Positions 50,922-63,955 of a DNA stretch of 64,000 nucleotides are shown one piece after another (positions within the stretch are counted from its first letter, which is position 1; each line of letters opens with the position of its first letter). Origin of the DNA: Melieria omissa (taxonomy: Eukaryota; Arthropoda; Insecta; Diptera; Ulidiidae); NCBI GenBank assembly GCA_963971225.1, contig CAXARI010000102.1, positions 177,206-241,205 on the forward strand. The letters are read 5' to 3'. Position numbers and translations under genes: made by a program. A model generated the notes under the pieces. It ran no database searches and had not been told where the DNA came from. It saw nothing but the letters and a program-made list of their open reading frames with translations.

Positions 50922-52102
50922 CCCATTTATGAAAGCTCAAAACTCCAGCTAGGTTTTAAGGTTATTATTTTTTCTATAAACCTAGAATCATCATATTTTA
51001 CAAGCATTTTATCGATTTTGCAGTAGGCAGCCATTTAATGTCACTCTTGCGCATCGATCTGTTCATGATTGCCTAATAGTAATCAAATTATTGATTTAAT
51101 TTGATAAAGCTGCAATCTCTAGCTACATTTTAAGGGGTTTTTTTATTAACGTAACCCATACCGTTTGGAATCTATAAGCACTTTAGTGGTGAGTGTGTAT
51201 TTTGTAATAGGCAGTTTTTCAATGTTATCCTTGCGCATCGGTATGCTCATTATTCCTGAAGGATAATGAAAAGTTAGGGACCAATATAGAAAGCATAAGA
51301 CTCTGGCTAAATTTTAAGGGGTCAATTATTAATATGCACTTATGCATTTGGTGTTGACAAGCATTTTAGTGGTTGCACCCAAGTAGCAATTTTTTCAAAG
51401 TCACCGTTCCAAATCGATTTGCTTTCGAACCTTGGGGTATAGAAGGATGATTGATACCATTATAGAAAGCATACGAGTCTAGCTAAATAATAAGGCATAA
51501 TATTATTAAAATCCGTTAACGGGTCGAGATTTAACAGCCATAATTTCGATCATGCTGCCGGTGGGATATTTTTTTATTTACCAAATTATTGAAAGGTGGT
51601 CACTCTGGCTTAATTTTGACGCCATTTTGATTAAAGTGATTGTGCGTACTTAGGTTCCACAAGCATTTGATTGGTTATATAGATCAGAGGTGCATTCTTT
51701 CAATCAGTCGTTGTTGTGACAGCAACGAAGCAACACGTGTGGGGGCTGCGCGGATTTTTGTTTTGTTTCCTCAAGAAATTCTATGTATGAAAAAAAATTA
51801 GATGCTTTTGTTGTTGTAGTTTTTGTTTTGGCGATTGGTTGGCCTTTCGGCAATGACAAATGGGAACATTATATTTTTTTCACTTATAATTTGAAGGGTC
51901 AAGCGAAATGCACAATGCGCTTTCAACTAATTCAATTAATTAAATAATTTGTTTGCATTTTTTTGGGCAACTTTAAATGTATTGGTTTTTGCTTTTCCAT
52001 AAGAAGACTTTGGGCACCCCTGATATAGATGTATCATGTGGTCGATATCACTTTTCCACAACGAAATTCTCCTGCATTATTTGAGATAGCGAGAAGATTG
52101 AC
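50922..52102 (+). repeat. Satellite unit 44 (1-bp gain)
   Basis: Length 1181, with one extra T in the T-run of monomer B near 51144. Site 17 C, body CC, 688 T, 831 G, 857 T, short MITE 51685-52022 with 971 G and 996 C. G at 51241 (ATCGGTATG) is shared only with unit 26. Confidence 0.96.
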
Positions 52103-53282
52103 CCCATTTATGAAAGCTCAAAACTCCAGCTAGGTTTTAAGGTTATTATTTTTTCTATAAACCTAGAATCATCATATTTTACAAGCATTTTATCGATTTT
52201 GCAGTAGGCAGCCATTTAATGTCACTCTTGCGCATCGATCTGTTCATGATTGCCTAATAGTAATCAAATTATTGATTTAATTTGATAAAGCTGCAATCTC
52301 TAGCTACATTTTAAGGGGTTTTTTATTAACGTAACCCATACCGTTTGGAATCTATAAGCACTTTAGTGGTGAGTGTGTATTTTGTAATAGGCAGTTTTTC
52401 AATGTTATCCTTGCGCATCGATATGCTCATTATTCCTGAAGGATAATGAAAAGTTAGGGACCAATATAGAAAGCATAAGACTCTGGCTAAATTTTAAGGG
52501 GTCAATTATTAATATGCACTTATGCATTTGGTGTTGACAAGCATTTTAGTGGTTGCACCCAAGTAGCAATTTTTTCAAAGTCACCGTTCCAAATCGATTT
52601 GCTTTCGAACCTTGGGGTATAGAAGGATGATTGATACCATTATAGAAAGCATACGAGTCTAGCTAAATAATAAGGCATAATATTATTAAAATCCGTTAAC
52701 GGGTCGAGATTTGACAGCTATAATTTCGATCATGCTGCCGGTGGGATATTTTTTTATTTACAAAATTATTGAAAGGTGGTCACTCTGGCTTAATTTTGAC
52801 GCCATTTTGATTAAAGTGATTGTGCGTACTTAGGTTCCACAAGCATTTGATTGGTTATATAGATCAGAGGTGCATTCTTTCAATCAGTCGTTGTTGTGAC
52901 AGCAACGAAGCAACACGTGTGGGGGCTGCGCGGATTTTTGTTTTGTTTCCTCAAGAAAGTCTATGTATGAAAAAAAATTAGATGCTTTTGTTGTTGTAGT
53001 TTTTGTTTTGGCGATTGGTTGGCCTTTCGGCAATGACAAATGGGAACATTATATTTTTTTCACTTATAATTTGAAGGGTCAAGCGAAATGCACAATGTGC
53101 TTTCAACTAATTCAATTAATTAAATAATTTGTTTGCATTTTTTTGGGCAACTTTAAATGTATTGGTTTTTGCTTTTCCATAAGAAGACTTTGGGCACCCC
53201 TGATATAGATGTATCATGTGGTCGATATCACTTTTCCACAACGAAATTCTCCTGCATTATTTGAGATAGCGAGAAGATTGAC
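52103..53282 (+). repeat. Satellite unit 45
   Basis: Length 1180. Site 17 C, body TA, 688 T, 831 G, 857 G, short MITE 52865-53202 with 971 G and 996 T. It has a private GATTTGACAGC near 52713. Confidence 0.96.
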
Positions 53283-54462
53283 CCCATTTATGAAAGCTGA
53301 AAACTCCAGCTAGGTTTTAAGGTTATTATTTTTTCTATAAACCTAGAATCATCATATTTTACAAGCATTTTATCGATTTTGCAGTAGGCAGCCATTTAAT
53401 GTCACTCTTGCGCATCGATCTGTTCATGATTGCCTAATAGTAATCAAATTATTGATTTAATTTGATAAAGCTGCAATCTCTAGCTACATTTTAAGGGGTT
53501 TTTTATTAACGTAACCCATACCGTTTGGAATCTATAAGCACTTTAGTGGTGAGTGTGTATTTTGTAATAGGCAGTTTTTCAATGTTATCCTTGCGCATCG
53601 ATATGCTCATTATTCCTGAGGGATAATGAAAAGTTAGGGACCAATATAGAAAGCATAAGACTCTGGCTAAATTTTAAGGGGTCAATTATTAATATGCACT
53701 TATGCATTTGGTGTTGACAAGCATTTTAGTGGTTGCACCCAAGTAGCAATTTTTTCAAAGTCACCGTTCCAAATCGATTTGCTTTCGAACCTTGGGGTAT
53801 AGAAGGATGATTGATACCATTATAGAAAGCATACGAGTCTAGCTAAATAATAAGGCATAATATTATTAAAATCCGTTAACGGGTCGAGATTTAACAGCCA
53901 TAATTTCGATCATGCTGCCGGTGGGATATTTTTTTATTTACCAAATTATTGAAAGGTGGTCACTCTGGCTTAATTTTGACGCCATTTGGATTAAAGTGAT
54001 TGTGCGTACTTAGGTTCCACAAGCATTTGATTGGTTATATAGATCAGAGGTGCATTCTTTCAATCAGTCGTTGTTGTGACAGCAACGAAGCAACACGTGT
54101 GGGGGCTGCGCGGATTTTTGTTTTGTTTCCTCAAGAAATTCTATGTATGAAAAAAAATTAGATGCTTTTGTTGTTGTAGTTTTTGTTTTGGCGATTGGTT
54201 GGCCTTTCGGCAATGACAAATGGGAACATTATATTTTTTTCACTTATAATTTGAAGGGTCAAGCGAAATGCACAATGCGCTTTCAACTAATTCAATTAAT
54301 TAAATAATTTGTTTGCATTTTTTTGGGCAACTTTAAATGTATTGGTTTTTGCTTTTCCATAAGAAGACTTTGGGCACCCCTGATATAGATGTATCATGTG
54401 GTCGATATCACTTTTCCACAACGAAATTCTCCTGCATTATTTGAGATAGCGAGAAGATTGAC
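53283..54462 (+). repeat. Satellite unit 46 (P type)
   Basis: Length 1180. Site 17 G, body CC, 688 T, 831 G, 857 T, short MITE 54045-54382 with 971 G and 996 C. G at 53620 is shared with unit 43. It has a private CCATTTGGATTAAAG near 53988. Confidence 0.96.
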
Positions 54463-55642
54463 CCCATTTATGAAAGCTCAAAACTCCAGCTAGGTTTTAA
54501 GGTTATTATTTTTTCTATAAACCTAGAATCATCATATTTTACAAGCATTTTATCGATTTTGCAGTAGGCAGCCATTTAATGTCACTCTTGCGCATCGATC
54601 TGTTCATGATTGCCTAATAGTAATCAAATTATTGATTTAATTTGATAAAGCTGCAATCTCTAGCTACATTTTAAGGGGTTTTTTATTAACGTAACCCATA
54701 CCGTTTGGAATCTATAAGCACTTTAGTGGTGAGTGTGTATTTTGTAATAGGCAGTTTTTCAATGTTATCCTTGCGCATCGATATGCTCATTATTCCTGAA
54801 GGATAATGAAAAGTTAGGGACCAATATAGAAAGCATAAGACTCTGGCTAAATTTTAAGGGGTCAATTATTAATATGCACTTATGCATTTGGTGTTGACAA
54901 GCATTTTAGTGGTTGCACCCAAGTAGCAATTTTTTCAAAGTCACCGTTCCAAATCGATTTGCTTTCGAACCTTGGGGTATAGAAGGATGATTGATACCAT
55001 TATAGAAAGCATACGAGTCTAGCTAAATAATAAGACATAATATTATTAAAATCCGTTAACGGGTCGAGATTTAACAGCCATAATTTCGATCATGCTGCCG
55101 GTGGGATATTTTTTTATTTACCAAATTATTGAAAGGTGGTCACTCTGGCTTAATTTTGACGCCATTTTGATTAAAGTGATTGTGCGTACTTAGGTTCCAC
55201 AAGCATTTGATTGGTTATATAGATCAGAGGTGCATTCTTTCAATCAGTCGTTGTTGTGACAGCAACGAAGCAACACGTGTGGGGGCTGCGCGGATTTTTG
55301 TTTTGTTTCCTCAAGAAATTCTATGTATGAAAAAAAATTAGATGCTTTTGTTGTTGTAGTTTTTGTTTTGGCGATTGGTTGGCCTTTCGGCAATGACAAA
55401 TGGGAACATTATATTTTTTTCACTTATAATTTGAAGGGTCAAGCGAAATGCACAATGCGCTTTCAACTAATTCAATTAATTAAATAATTTGTTTGCATTT
55501 TTTTGGGCAACTTTAAATGTATTGGTTTTTGCTTTTCCATAAGAAGACTTTGGGCACCCCTGATATAGATGTATCATGTGGTCGATATCACTTTTCCACA
55601 ACGAAATTCTCCTGCATTATTTGAGATAGCGAGAAGATTGAC
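54463..55642 (+). repeat. Satellite unit 47
   Basis: Length 1180. Site 17 C, body CC, 688 T, 831 G, 857 T, short MITE 55225-55562 with 971 G and 996 C. A at 55035 (AAGACATAA) is shared only with unit 26. Confidence 0.96.
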
Positions 55643-56840
55643 CCCATTTATGAAAGCTCAAAACTCCAGCTAGGTTTTAAGGTTATTATTTTTTCTATAA
55701 ACCTAGAATCATCATATTTTACAAGCATTTTATCGATTTTGCAGTAGGCAGCCATTTAATGTCACTCTTGCGCATCGATCTGTTCATGATTGCCTAATAG
55801 TAATCAAATTATTGATTTAATTTGATAAAGCTGCAATCTCTAGCTACATTTTAAGGTGTTTTTTATTAACGTAACCCATACCGTTTGGAATCTATAAGCA
55901 CTTTAGTGGTGAGTGTGTATTTTGTAATAGGCAGTTTTTCAATGTTATCCTTGCGCATCGATATGCTCATTATTCCTGAAGGATAATGAAAAGTTAGGGA
56001 CCAATATAGAAAGCATAAGACTCTGGCTAAATTTTAAGGGGTCAATTATTAATATGCACTTATGCATTTGGTGTTGACAAGCATTTTAGTGGTTGCACCC
56101 AAGTAGCAATTTTTTCAAAGTCACCGTTCCAAATCGATTTGCTTTCGAACCTTGGGGTATAGAAGGATGATTGATACCATTATAGAAAGCATACGAGTCT
56201 AGCTAAATAATAAGGCATAATATTATTAAAATCCGTTAACGGGTCGAGATTTAACAGCTATAATTTCGATCATGCTGCCGGTGGGATATTTTTTTATTTA
56301 CAAAATTATTGAAAGGTGGTCACTCTGGCTTAATTTTGACGCCATTTTGATTAAAGTGATTGTGCGTACTTAGGTTCCACAAGCATTTGATTGGTTATAT
56401 AGATCAGAGGTGCATTCTTTCAATCAGTCGTTGTTGTGACAGCAACGAAGCAACACGTGTGGGGGCTGCGCGGATTTTTGTTTTGTTTCCTCAAGAAATT
56501 CTATGTATGAAAAAAAATTAGATGCTTTTGTTGTTGTAGTTTTTGTTTTGGCGATTGGTTGGCCTTTCGGCAATGACAAATGGGAACATTATATTTTTTT
56601 CATTTATAATTTTAAGGGTCAAGCGAAATGCACAATGTGCTTTCAACTAATTCAATTAATTATTTAATTATTTATTATTATTTAATTTGTTTGCATTTGT
56701 TTGGGCAACTTTAAATGTATTGGTTTTTGCTTTTCCATAAGAAGACTTTGGGCACCCCTGATATAGATGTATCATGTGGTCGATATCACTTTTCCACAAC
56801 GAAATTCTCCTGCATTATTTGAGATAGCGAGAAGATTGAC
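55643..56840 (+). repeat. Satellite unit 48 (right-end long subtype)
   Basis: Length 1198. Site 17 C, body TA, 688 T, 831 G, 857 T, 961 T, 1039 G, long MITE 56405-56760 with 971 T and 996 T. It has a private AAGGTGTTTTTT near 55857. Confidence 0.96.
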
Positions 56841-58038
56841 CCCATTTATGAAAGCTCAAAACTCCAGCTAGGTTTTAAGGTTATTCTTTTTTCTATAAAC
56901 CTAGAATCATCATATTTTACAAGCATTTTATCGATTTTGCAGTAGGCAGCCATTTAATGTCACTCTTGCGCATCGATCTGTTCATGATTGCCTAATAGTA
57001 ATCAAATTATTGATTTAATTTGATAAAGCTGCAATCTCTAGCTACATTTTAAGGGGTTTTTTATTAACGTAACCCATACCGTTTGGAATCTATAAGCACT
57101 TTAGTGGTGAGTGTGTATTTTGTAATAGGCAGTTTTTCAATGTTATCCTTGCGCATCGATATGCTCATTATTCCTGAAGGATAATGAAAAGTTAGGGACC
57201 AATATAGAAAGCATAAGACTCTGGCTAAATTTTAAGGGGTCAATTATTAATATGCACTTATGCATTTGGTGTTGACAAGCATTTTAGTGGTTGCACCCAA
57301 GTAGCAATTTTTTCAAAGTCACCGTTCCAAATCGATTTGCTTTCGAACCTTGGGGTATAGAAGGATGATTGATACCATTATAGAAAGCATACGAGTCTAG
57401 CTAAATAATAAGGCATAATATTATTAAAATCCGTTAACGGGTCGAGATTTAACAGCTATAATTTCGATCATGCTGCCGGTGGGATATTTTTTTATTTACA
57501 AAATTATTGAAAGGTGGTCACTCTGGCTTAATTTTGACGCCATTTTGATTAAAGTGATTGTGCGTACTTAGGTTCCACAAGCATTTGATTGGTTATATAG
57601 ATCAGAGGTGCATTCTTTCAATCAGTCGTTGTTGTGACAGCAACGAAGCAACACGTGTGGGGGCTGCGCGGATTTTTGTTTTGTTTCCTCAAGAAATTCT
57701 ATGTATGAAAAAAAATTAGATGCTTTTGTTGTTGTAGTTTTTGTTTTGGCGATTGGTTGGCCTTTCGGCAATGACAAATGGGAACATTATATTTTTTTCA
57801 TTTATAATTTTAAGGGTCAAGCGAAATGCACAATGTGCTTTCAACTAATTCAATTAATTATTTAATTATTTATTATTATTTAATTTGTTTGCATTTGTTT
57901 GGGCAACTTTAAATGTATTGGTTTTTGCTTTTCCATAAGAAGACTTTGGGCACCCCTGATATAGATGTATCATGTGGTCGATATCACTTTTCCACAACGA
58001 AATTCTCCTGCATTATTTGAGATAGCGAGAAGATTGAC
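56841..58038 (+). repeat. Satellite unit 49 (right-end long subtype)
   Basis: Length 1198. Site 17 C, body TA, 688 T, 831 G, 857 T, 961 T, 1039 G, long MITE 57603-57958 with 971 T and 996 T. C at 56886 (TTATTCTTTT) is shared only with unit 51. Confidence 0.96.
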
Positions 58039-59217
58039 CCCATTTATGAAAGCTCAAAACTCCAGCTAGGTTTTAAGGTTATTATTTTTTCTATAAACCT
58101 AGAATCATCATATTTTACAAGCATTTTATCGATTTTGCAGTAGGCAGCCATTTAATGTCACTCTTGCGCATCGATCTGTTCATGATTGCCTAATAGTAAT
58201 CAAATTATTGATTTAATTTGATAAAGCTGCAATCTCTAGCTACATTTTAAGGGGTTTTTTATTAACGTAACCCATACCGTTTGGAATCTATAAGCACTTT
58301 AGTGGTGAGTGTGTATTTTGTAATAGGCAGTTTTTCAATGTTATCCTTGCGCATCGATATGCTCATTATTCCTGAAGGATAATGAAAAGTTAGGGACCAA
58401 TATAGAAAGCATAAGACTCTGGCTAAATTTTAAGGGGTCAATTATTAATATGCACTTATGCATTTGGTGTTGACAAGCATTTTAGTGGTTGCACCCAAGT
58501 AGCAATTTTTTCAAAGTCACCGTTCCAAATCGATTTGCTTTCGAACCTTGGGGTATAGAAGGATGATTGATACCATTATAGAAAGCATACGAGTCTAGCT
58601 AAATAATAAGGCATAATATTATTAAAATCCGTTAACGGGTCGAGATTTAACAGCTATAATTTCGATCATGCTGCCGGTGGGATATTTTTTTATTTACAAA
58701 ATTATTGAAAGGTGGTCACTCTGGCTTAATTTTGACGCCATTTTGATTAAAGTGATTGTGCGTACTTAGGTTCCACAAGCATTTGATTGGTTATATAGAT
58801 CAGAGGTGCATTCTTTCAATCAGTCGTTGTTGTGACAGCAACGAAGCAACACGTGTGGGGGCTGCGCGGATTTTTGTTTTGTTTCCTCAAGAAATTCTAT
58901 GTATGAAAAAAAATTAGATGCTTTTGTTGTTGTAGTTTTTGTTTTGGCGATTGTTGGCCTTTCGGCAATGACAAATGGGAACATTATATTTTTTTCACTT
59001 ATAATTTGAAGGGTCAAGCGAAATGCACAATGCGCTTTCAACTAATTCAATTAATTAAATAATTTGTTTGCATTTTTTTGGGCAACTTTAAATGTATTGG
59101 TTTTTGCTTTTCCATAAGAAGACTTTGGGCACCCCTGATATAGATGTATCATGTGGTCGATATCACTTTTCCACAACGAAATTCTCCTGCATTATTTGAG
59201 ATAGCGAGAAGATTGAC
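58039..59217 (+). repeat. Satellite unit 50 (hybrid, 1-bp deletion)
   Basis: Length 1179. Site 17 C, body TA, 688 T, 831 G, 857 T, short MITE with 971 G and 996 C. A TA body joined to a P-type MITE is seen only here and in unit 52. One G is lost (GATTGTTGG). Confidence 0.96.
58801..59137 (+). mobile_element. hAT-like MITE, short form with 1-bp deletion
   Basis: This copy is 337 bp; one G is missing in GATTGTTGGCC near 58953. The deletion opens a 73-codon minus-strand frame (58820-59041) that again begins at TTG. It arises from a different deletion from that at 10221-10575 yet gives a similar length, because both restore the same downstream frame past the consensus stop. It is not evidence of a gene. 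Confidence 0.85.
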
Positions 59218-60415
59218 CCCATTTATGAAAGCTCAAAACTCCAGCTAGGTTTTAAGGTTATTCTTTTTTCTATAAACCTAGAATCATCATATTTTACAAG
59301 CATTTTATCGATTTTGCAGTAGGCAGCCATTTAATGTCACTCTTGCGCATCGATCTGTTCATGATTGCCTAATAGTAATCAAATTATTGATTTAATTTGA
59401 TAAAGCTGCAATCTCTAGCTACATTTTAAGGGGTTTTTTATTAACGTAACCCATACCGTTTGGAATCTATAAGCACTTTAGTGGTGAGTGTGTATTTTGT
59501 AATAGGCAGTTTTTCAATGTTATCCTTGCGCATCGATATGCTCATTATTCCTGAAGGATAATGAAAAGTTAGGGACCAATATAGAAAGCATAAGACTCTG
59601 GCTAAATTTTAAGGGGTCAATTATTAATATGCACTTATGCATTTGGTGTTGACAAGCATTTTAGTGGTTGCACCCAAGTAGCAATTTTTTCAAAGTCACC
59701 GTTCCAAATCGATTTGCTTTCGAACCTTGGGGTATAGAAGGATGATTGATACCATTATAGAAAGCATACGAGTCTAGCTAAATAATAAGGCATAATATTA
59801 TTAAAATCCGTTAACGGGTCGAGATTTAACAGCCATAATTTCGATCATGCTGCCGGTGGGATATTTTTTTATTTACCAAATTATTGAAAGGTGGTCACTC
59901 TGACTTAATTTTGACGCCATTTTGATTAAAGTGATTGTGCGTACTTAGGTTCCACAAGCATTTGATTGGTTATATAGATCAGAGGTGCATTCTTTCAATC
60001 AGTCGTTGTTGTGACAGCAACGAAGCAACACGTGTGGGGGCTGCGCGGATTTTTGTTTTGTTTCCTCAAGAAATTCTATGTATGAAAAAAAATTAGATGC
60101 TTTTGTTGTTGTAGTTTTTGTTTTGGCGATTGGTTGGCCTTTCGGCAATGACAAATGGGAACATTATATTTTTTTCATTTATAATTTTAAGGGTCAAGCG
60201 AAATGCACAATGTGCTTTCAACTAATTCAATTAATTATTTAATTATTTATTATTATTTAATTTGTTTGCATTTGTTTGGGCAACTTTAAATGTATTGGTT
60301 TTTGCTTTTCCATAAGAAGACTTTGGGCACCCCTGATATAGATGTATCATGTGGTCGATATCACTTTTCCACAACGAAATTCTCCTGCATTATTTGAGAT
60401 AGCGAGAAGATTGAC
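59218..60415 (+). repeat. Satellite unit 51 (hybrid)
   Basis: Length 1198. Site 17 C, body CC, 688 T in a private CTGACTTAA, 831 G, 857 T, 961 T, 1039 G, long MITE 59980-60335 with 971 T and 996 T. It combines a CC body with the right-end long MITE. C at 59263 is shared with unit 49. Confidence 0.96.
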
Positions 60416-61595
60416 CCCATTTATGAAAGCTCAAAACTCCAGCTAGGTTTTAAGGTTATTATTTTTTCTATAAACCTAGAATCATCATATTTTACAAGCA
60501 TTTTATCGATTTTGCAGTAGGCAGCCATTTAATGTCACTCTTGCGCATCGATCTGTTCATGATTGCCTAATAGTAATCAAATTATTGATTTAATTTGATA
60601 AAGCTGCAATCTCTAGCTACATTTTAAGGGGTTTTTTATTAACGTAACCCATACCGTTTGGAATCTATAAGCACTTTAGTGGTGAGTGTGTATTTTGTAA
60701 TAGGCAGTTTTTCAATGTTATCCTTGCGCATCGATATGCTCATTATTCCTGAAGGATAATGAAAAGTTAGGGACCAATATAGAAAGCATAAGACTCTGGC
60801 TAAATTTTAAGGGGTCAATTATTAATATGCACTTATGCATTTGGTGTTGACAAGCATTTAAGTGGTTGCACCCAAGTAGCAATTTTTTCAAAGTCACCGT
60901 TCCAAATCGATTTGCTTTCGAACCTTGGGGTATAGAAGGATGATTGATACCATTATAGAAAGCATACGAGTCTAGCTAAATAATAAGGCATAATATTATT
61001 AAAATCCGTTAACGGGTCGAGATTTAACAGCTATAATTTCGATCATGCTGCCGGTGGGATATTTTTTTATTTACAAAATTATTGAAAGGTGGTCACTCTG
61101 GCTTAATTTTGACGCCATTTTGATTAAAGTGATTGTGCGTACTTAGGTTCCACAAGCATTTGATTGGTTATATAGATCAGAGGTGCATTCTTTCAATCAG
61201 TCGTTGTTGTGACAGCAACGAAGCAACACGTGTGGGGGCTGCGCGGATTTTTGTTTTGTTTCCTCAAGAAATTCTATGTATGAAAAAAAATTAGATGCTT
61301 TTGTTGTTGTAGTTTTTGTTTTGGCGATTGGTTGGCCTTTCGGCAATGACAAATGGGAACATTATATTTTTTTCACTTATAATTTGAAGGGTCAAGCGAA
61401 ATGCACAATGCGCTTTCAACTAATTCAATTAATTAAATAATTTGTTTGCATTTTTTTGGGCAACTTTAAATGTATTGGTTTTTGCTTTTCCATAAGAAGA
61501 CTTTGGGCACCCCTGATATAGATGTATCATGTGGTCGATATCACTTTTCCACAACGAAATTCTCCTGCATTATTTGAGATAGCGAGAAGATTGAC
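60416..61595 (+). repeat. Satellite unit 52 (hybrid)
   Basis: Length 1180. Site 17 C, body TA, 688 T, 831 G, 857 T, short MITE 61178-61515 with 971 G and 996 C. It has a private GCATTTAAGTGG near 60860. It has the same hybrid structure as unit 50. Confidence 0.96.
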
Positions 61596-62775
61596 CCCAT
61601 TTATGAAAGCTCAAAACTCCAGCTAGGTTTTAAGGTTATTATTTTTTCTATAAACCTAGAATCATCATATTTTACAAGCATTTTATCGATTTTGCAGTAG
61701 GCAGCCATTTAATGTCACTCTTGCGCATCGATCTGTTCATGATTGCCTAATAGTAATCAAATTATTGATTTAATTTGATAAAGCTGCAATCTCTAGCTAC
61801 ATTTTAAGGGGTTTTTTATTAACGTAACCCATACCGTTTGGAATCTATAAGCACTTTAGTGGTGAGTGTGTATTTTGTAATAGGCAGTTTTTCAATGTTA
61901 TCCTTGCGCATCGATATGCTCATTATTCCTGAAGGATAATGAAAAGTTAGGGACCAATATAGAAAGCATAAGACTCTGGCTAAATTTTAAGGGGTCAATT
62001 ATTAATATGCACTTATGCATTTGGTGTTGACAAGCATTTTAGTGGTTGCACCCAAGTAGCAATTTTTTCAAAGTCACCGTTCCAAATCGATTTGCTTTCG
62101 AACCTTGGGGTATAGAAGGATGATTGATACCATTATAGAAAGCATACGAGTCTAGCTAAATAATAAGGCATAATATTATTAAAATCCGTTAACGGGTCGA
62201 GATTTAACAGCCATAATTTCGATCATGCTGCCGGTGGGATATTTTTTTATTTACCAAATTATTGAAAGGTGGTCACTCTGGCATAATTTTGACGCCATTT
62301 TGATTAAAGTGATTGTGCGTACTTAGGTTCCACAAGCATTTGATTGGTTATATAGATCAGAGGTGCATTCTTTCAATCAGTCGTTGTTGTGACAGCAACG
62401 AAGCAACACGTGTGGGGGCTGCGCGGATTTTTGTTTTGTTTCCTCAAGAAATTCTATGTATGAAAAAAAATTAGATGCTTTTGTTGTTGTAGTTTTTGTT
62501 TTGGCGATTGGTTGGCCTTTCGGCAATGACAAATGGGAACATTATATTTTTTTCACTTATAATTTGAAGGGTCAAGCGAAATGCACAATGTGCTTTCAAC
62601 TAATTCAATTAATTAAATAATTTGTTTGCATTTTTTTGGGCAACTTTAAATGTATTGGTTTTTGCTTTTCCATAAGAAGACTTTGGGCACCCCTGATATA
62701 GATGTATCATGTGGTCGATATCACTTTTCCACAACGAAATTCTCCTGCATTATTTGAGATAGCGAGAAGATTGAC
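61596..62775 (+). repeat. Satellite unit 53
   Basis: Length 1180. Site 17 C, body CC, 688 A, 831 G, 857 T, short MITE 62358-62695 with 971 G and 996 T. Its scored state equals unit 1, 52 units away. Confidence 0.96.
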
Positions 62776-63955
62776 CCCATTTATGAAAGCTGAAAACTCC
62801 AGCTAGGTTTTAAGGTTATTATTTTTTCTATAAACCTAGAATCATCATATTTTACAAGCATTTTATCGATTTTGCAGTAGGCAGCCATTTAATGTCACTC
62901 TTGCGCATCGATCTGTTCATGATTGCCTAATAGTAATCAAATTATTGATTTAATTTGATAAAGCTGCAATCTCTAGCTACATTTTAAGGGGTTTTTTATT
63001 AACGTAACCCATACCGTTTGGAATCTATAAGCACTTTAGTGGTGAGTGTGTATTTTGTAATAGGCAGTTTTTCAATGTTATCCTTGCGCATCGATATGCT
63101 CATTATTCCTGAAGGATAATGAAAAGTTAGGGACCAATATAGAAAGCATAAGACTCTGGCTAAATTTTAAGGGGTCAATTATTAATATGCACTTATGCAT
63201 TTGGTGTTGACAAGCATTTTAGTGGTTGCACCCAAGTAGCAATTTTTTCAAAGTCACCGTTCCAAATCGATTTGCTTTCGAACCTTGGGGTATAGAAGGA
63301 TGATTGATACCATTATAGAAAGCATACGAGTCTAGCTAAATAATAAGGCATAATATTATTAAAATCCGTTAACGGGTCGAGATTTAACAGCCATAATTTC
63401 GATCATGCTGCCGGTGGGATATTTTTTTATTTACCAAATTATTGAAAGGTGGTCACTCTGGCTTAATTTTGACGCCATTTTGATTAAAGTGATTGTGCGT
63501 ACTTAGGTTCCACAAGCATTTGATTGGTTATATAGATCAGAGGTGCATTCTTTCAATCAGTCGTTGTTGTGACAGCAACGAAGCAACACGTGTGGGGGCT
63601 GCGCGGATTTTTGTTTTTTTTCCTCAAGAAATTCTATGTATGAAAAAAAATTAGATGCTTTTGTTGTTGTAGTTTTTGTTTTGGCGATTGGTTGGCCTTT
63701 CGGCAATGACAAATGGGAACATTATATTTTTTTCACTTATAATTTTAAGGGTCAAGCGAAATGCACAATGCGCTTTCAACTAATTCAATTAATTAAATAA
63801 TTTGTTTGCATTTTTTTGGGCAACTTTAAATGTATTGGTTTTTGCTTTTCCATAAGAAGACTTTGGGCACCCCTGATATAGATGTATCATGTGGTCGATA
63901 TCACTTTTCCACAACTAAATTCTCCTGCATTATTTGAGATAGCGAGAAGATTGAC
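62776..63955 (+). repeat. Satellite unit 54
   Basis: Length 1180. Site 17 G, body CC, 688 T, 831 G, 857 T, short MITE 63538-63875 with 971 T and 996 C. Private changes are TTGTTTTTTTTCC near 63617 and CACAACTAAATT near 63916. Confidence 0.96.

Noticed and set aside
58820..59041. 73-codon minus-strand open frame in the MITE of unit 50
   Set aside because: It also starts at TTG and is created by a different 1-bp deletion (GATTGTTGG). Frame restoration by chance, with no conservation across units.
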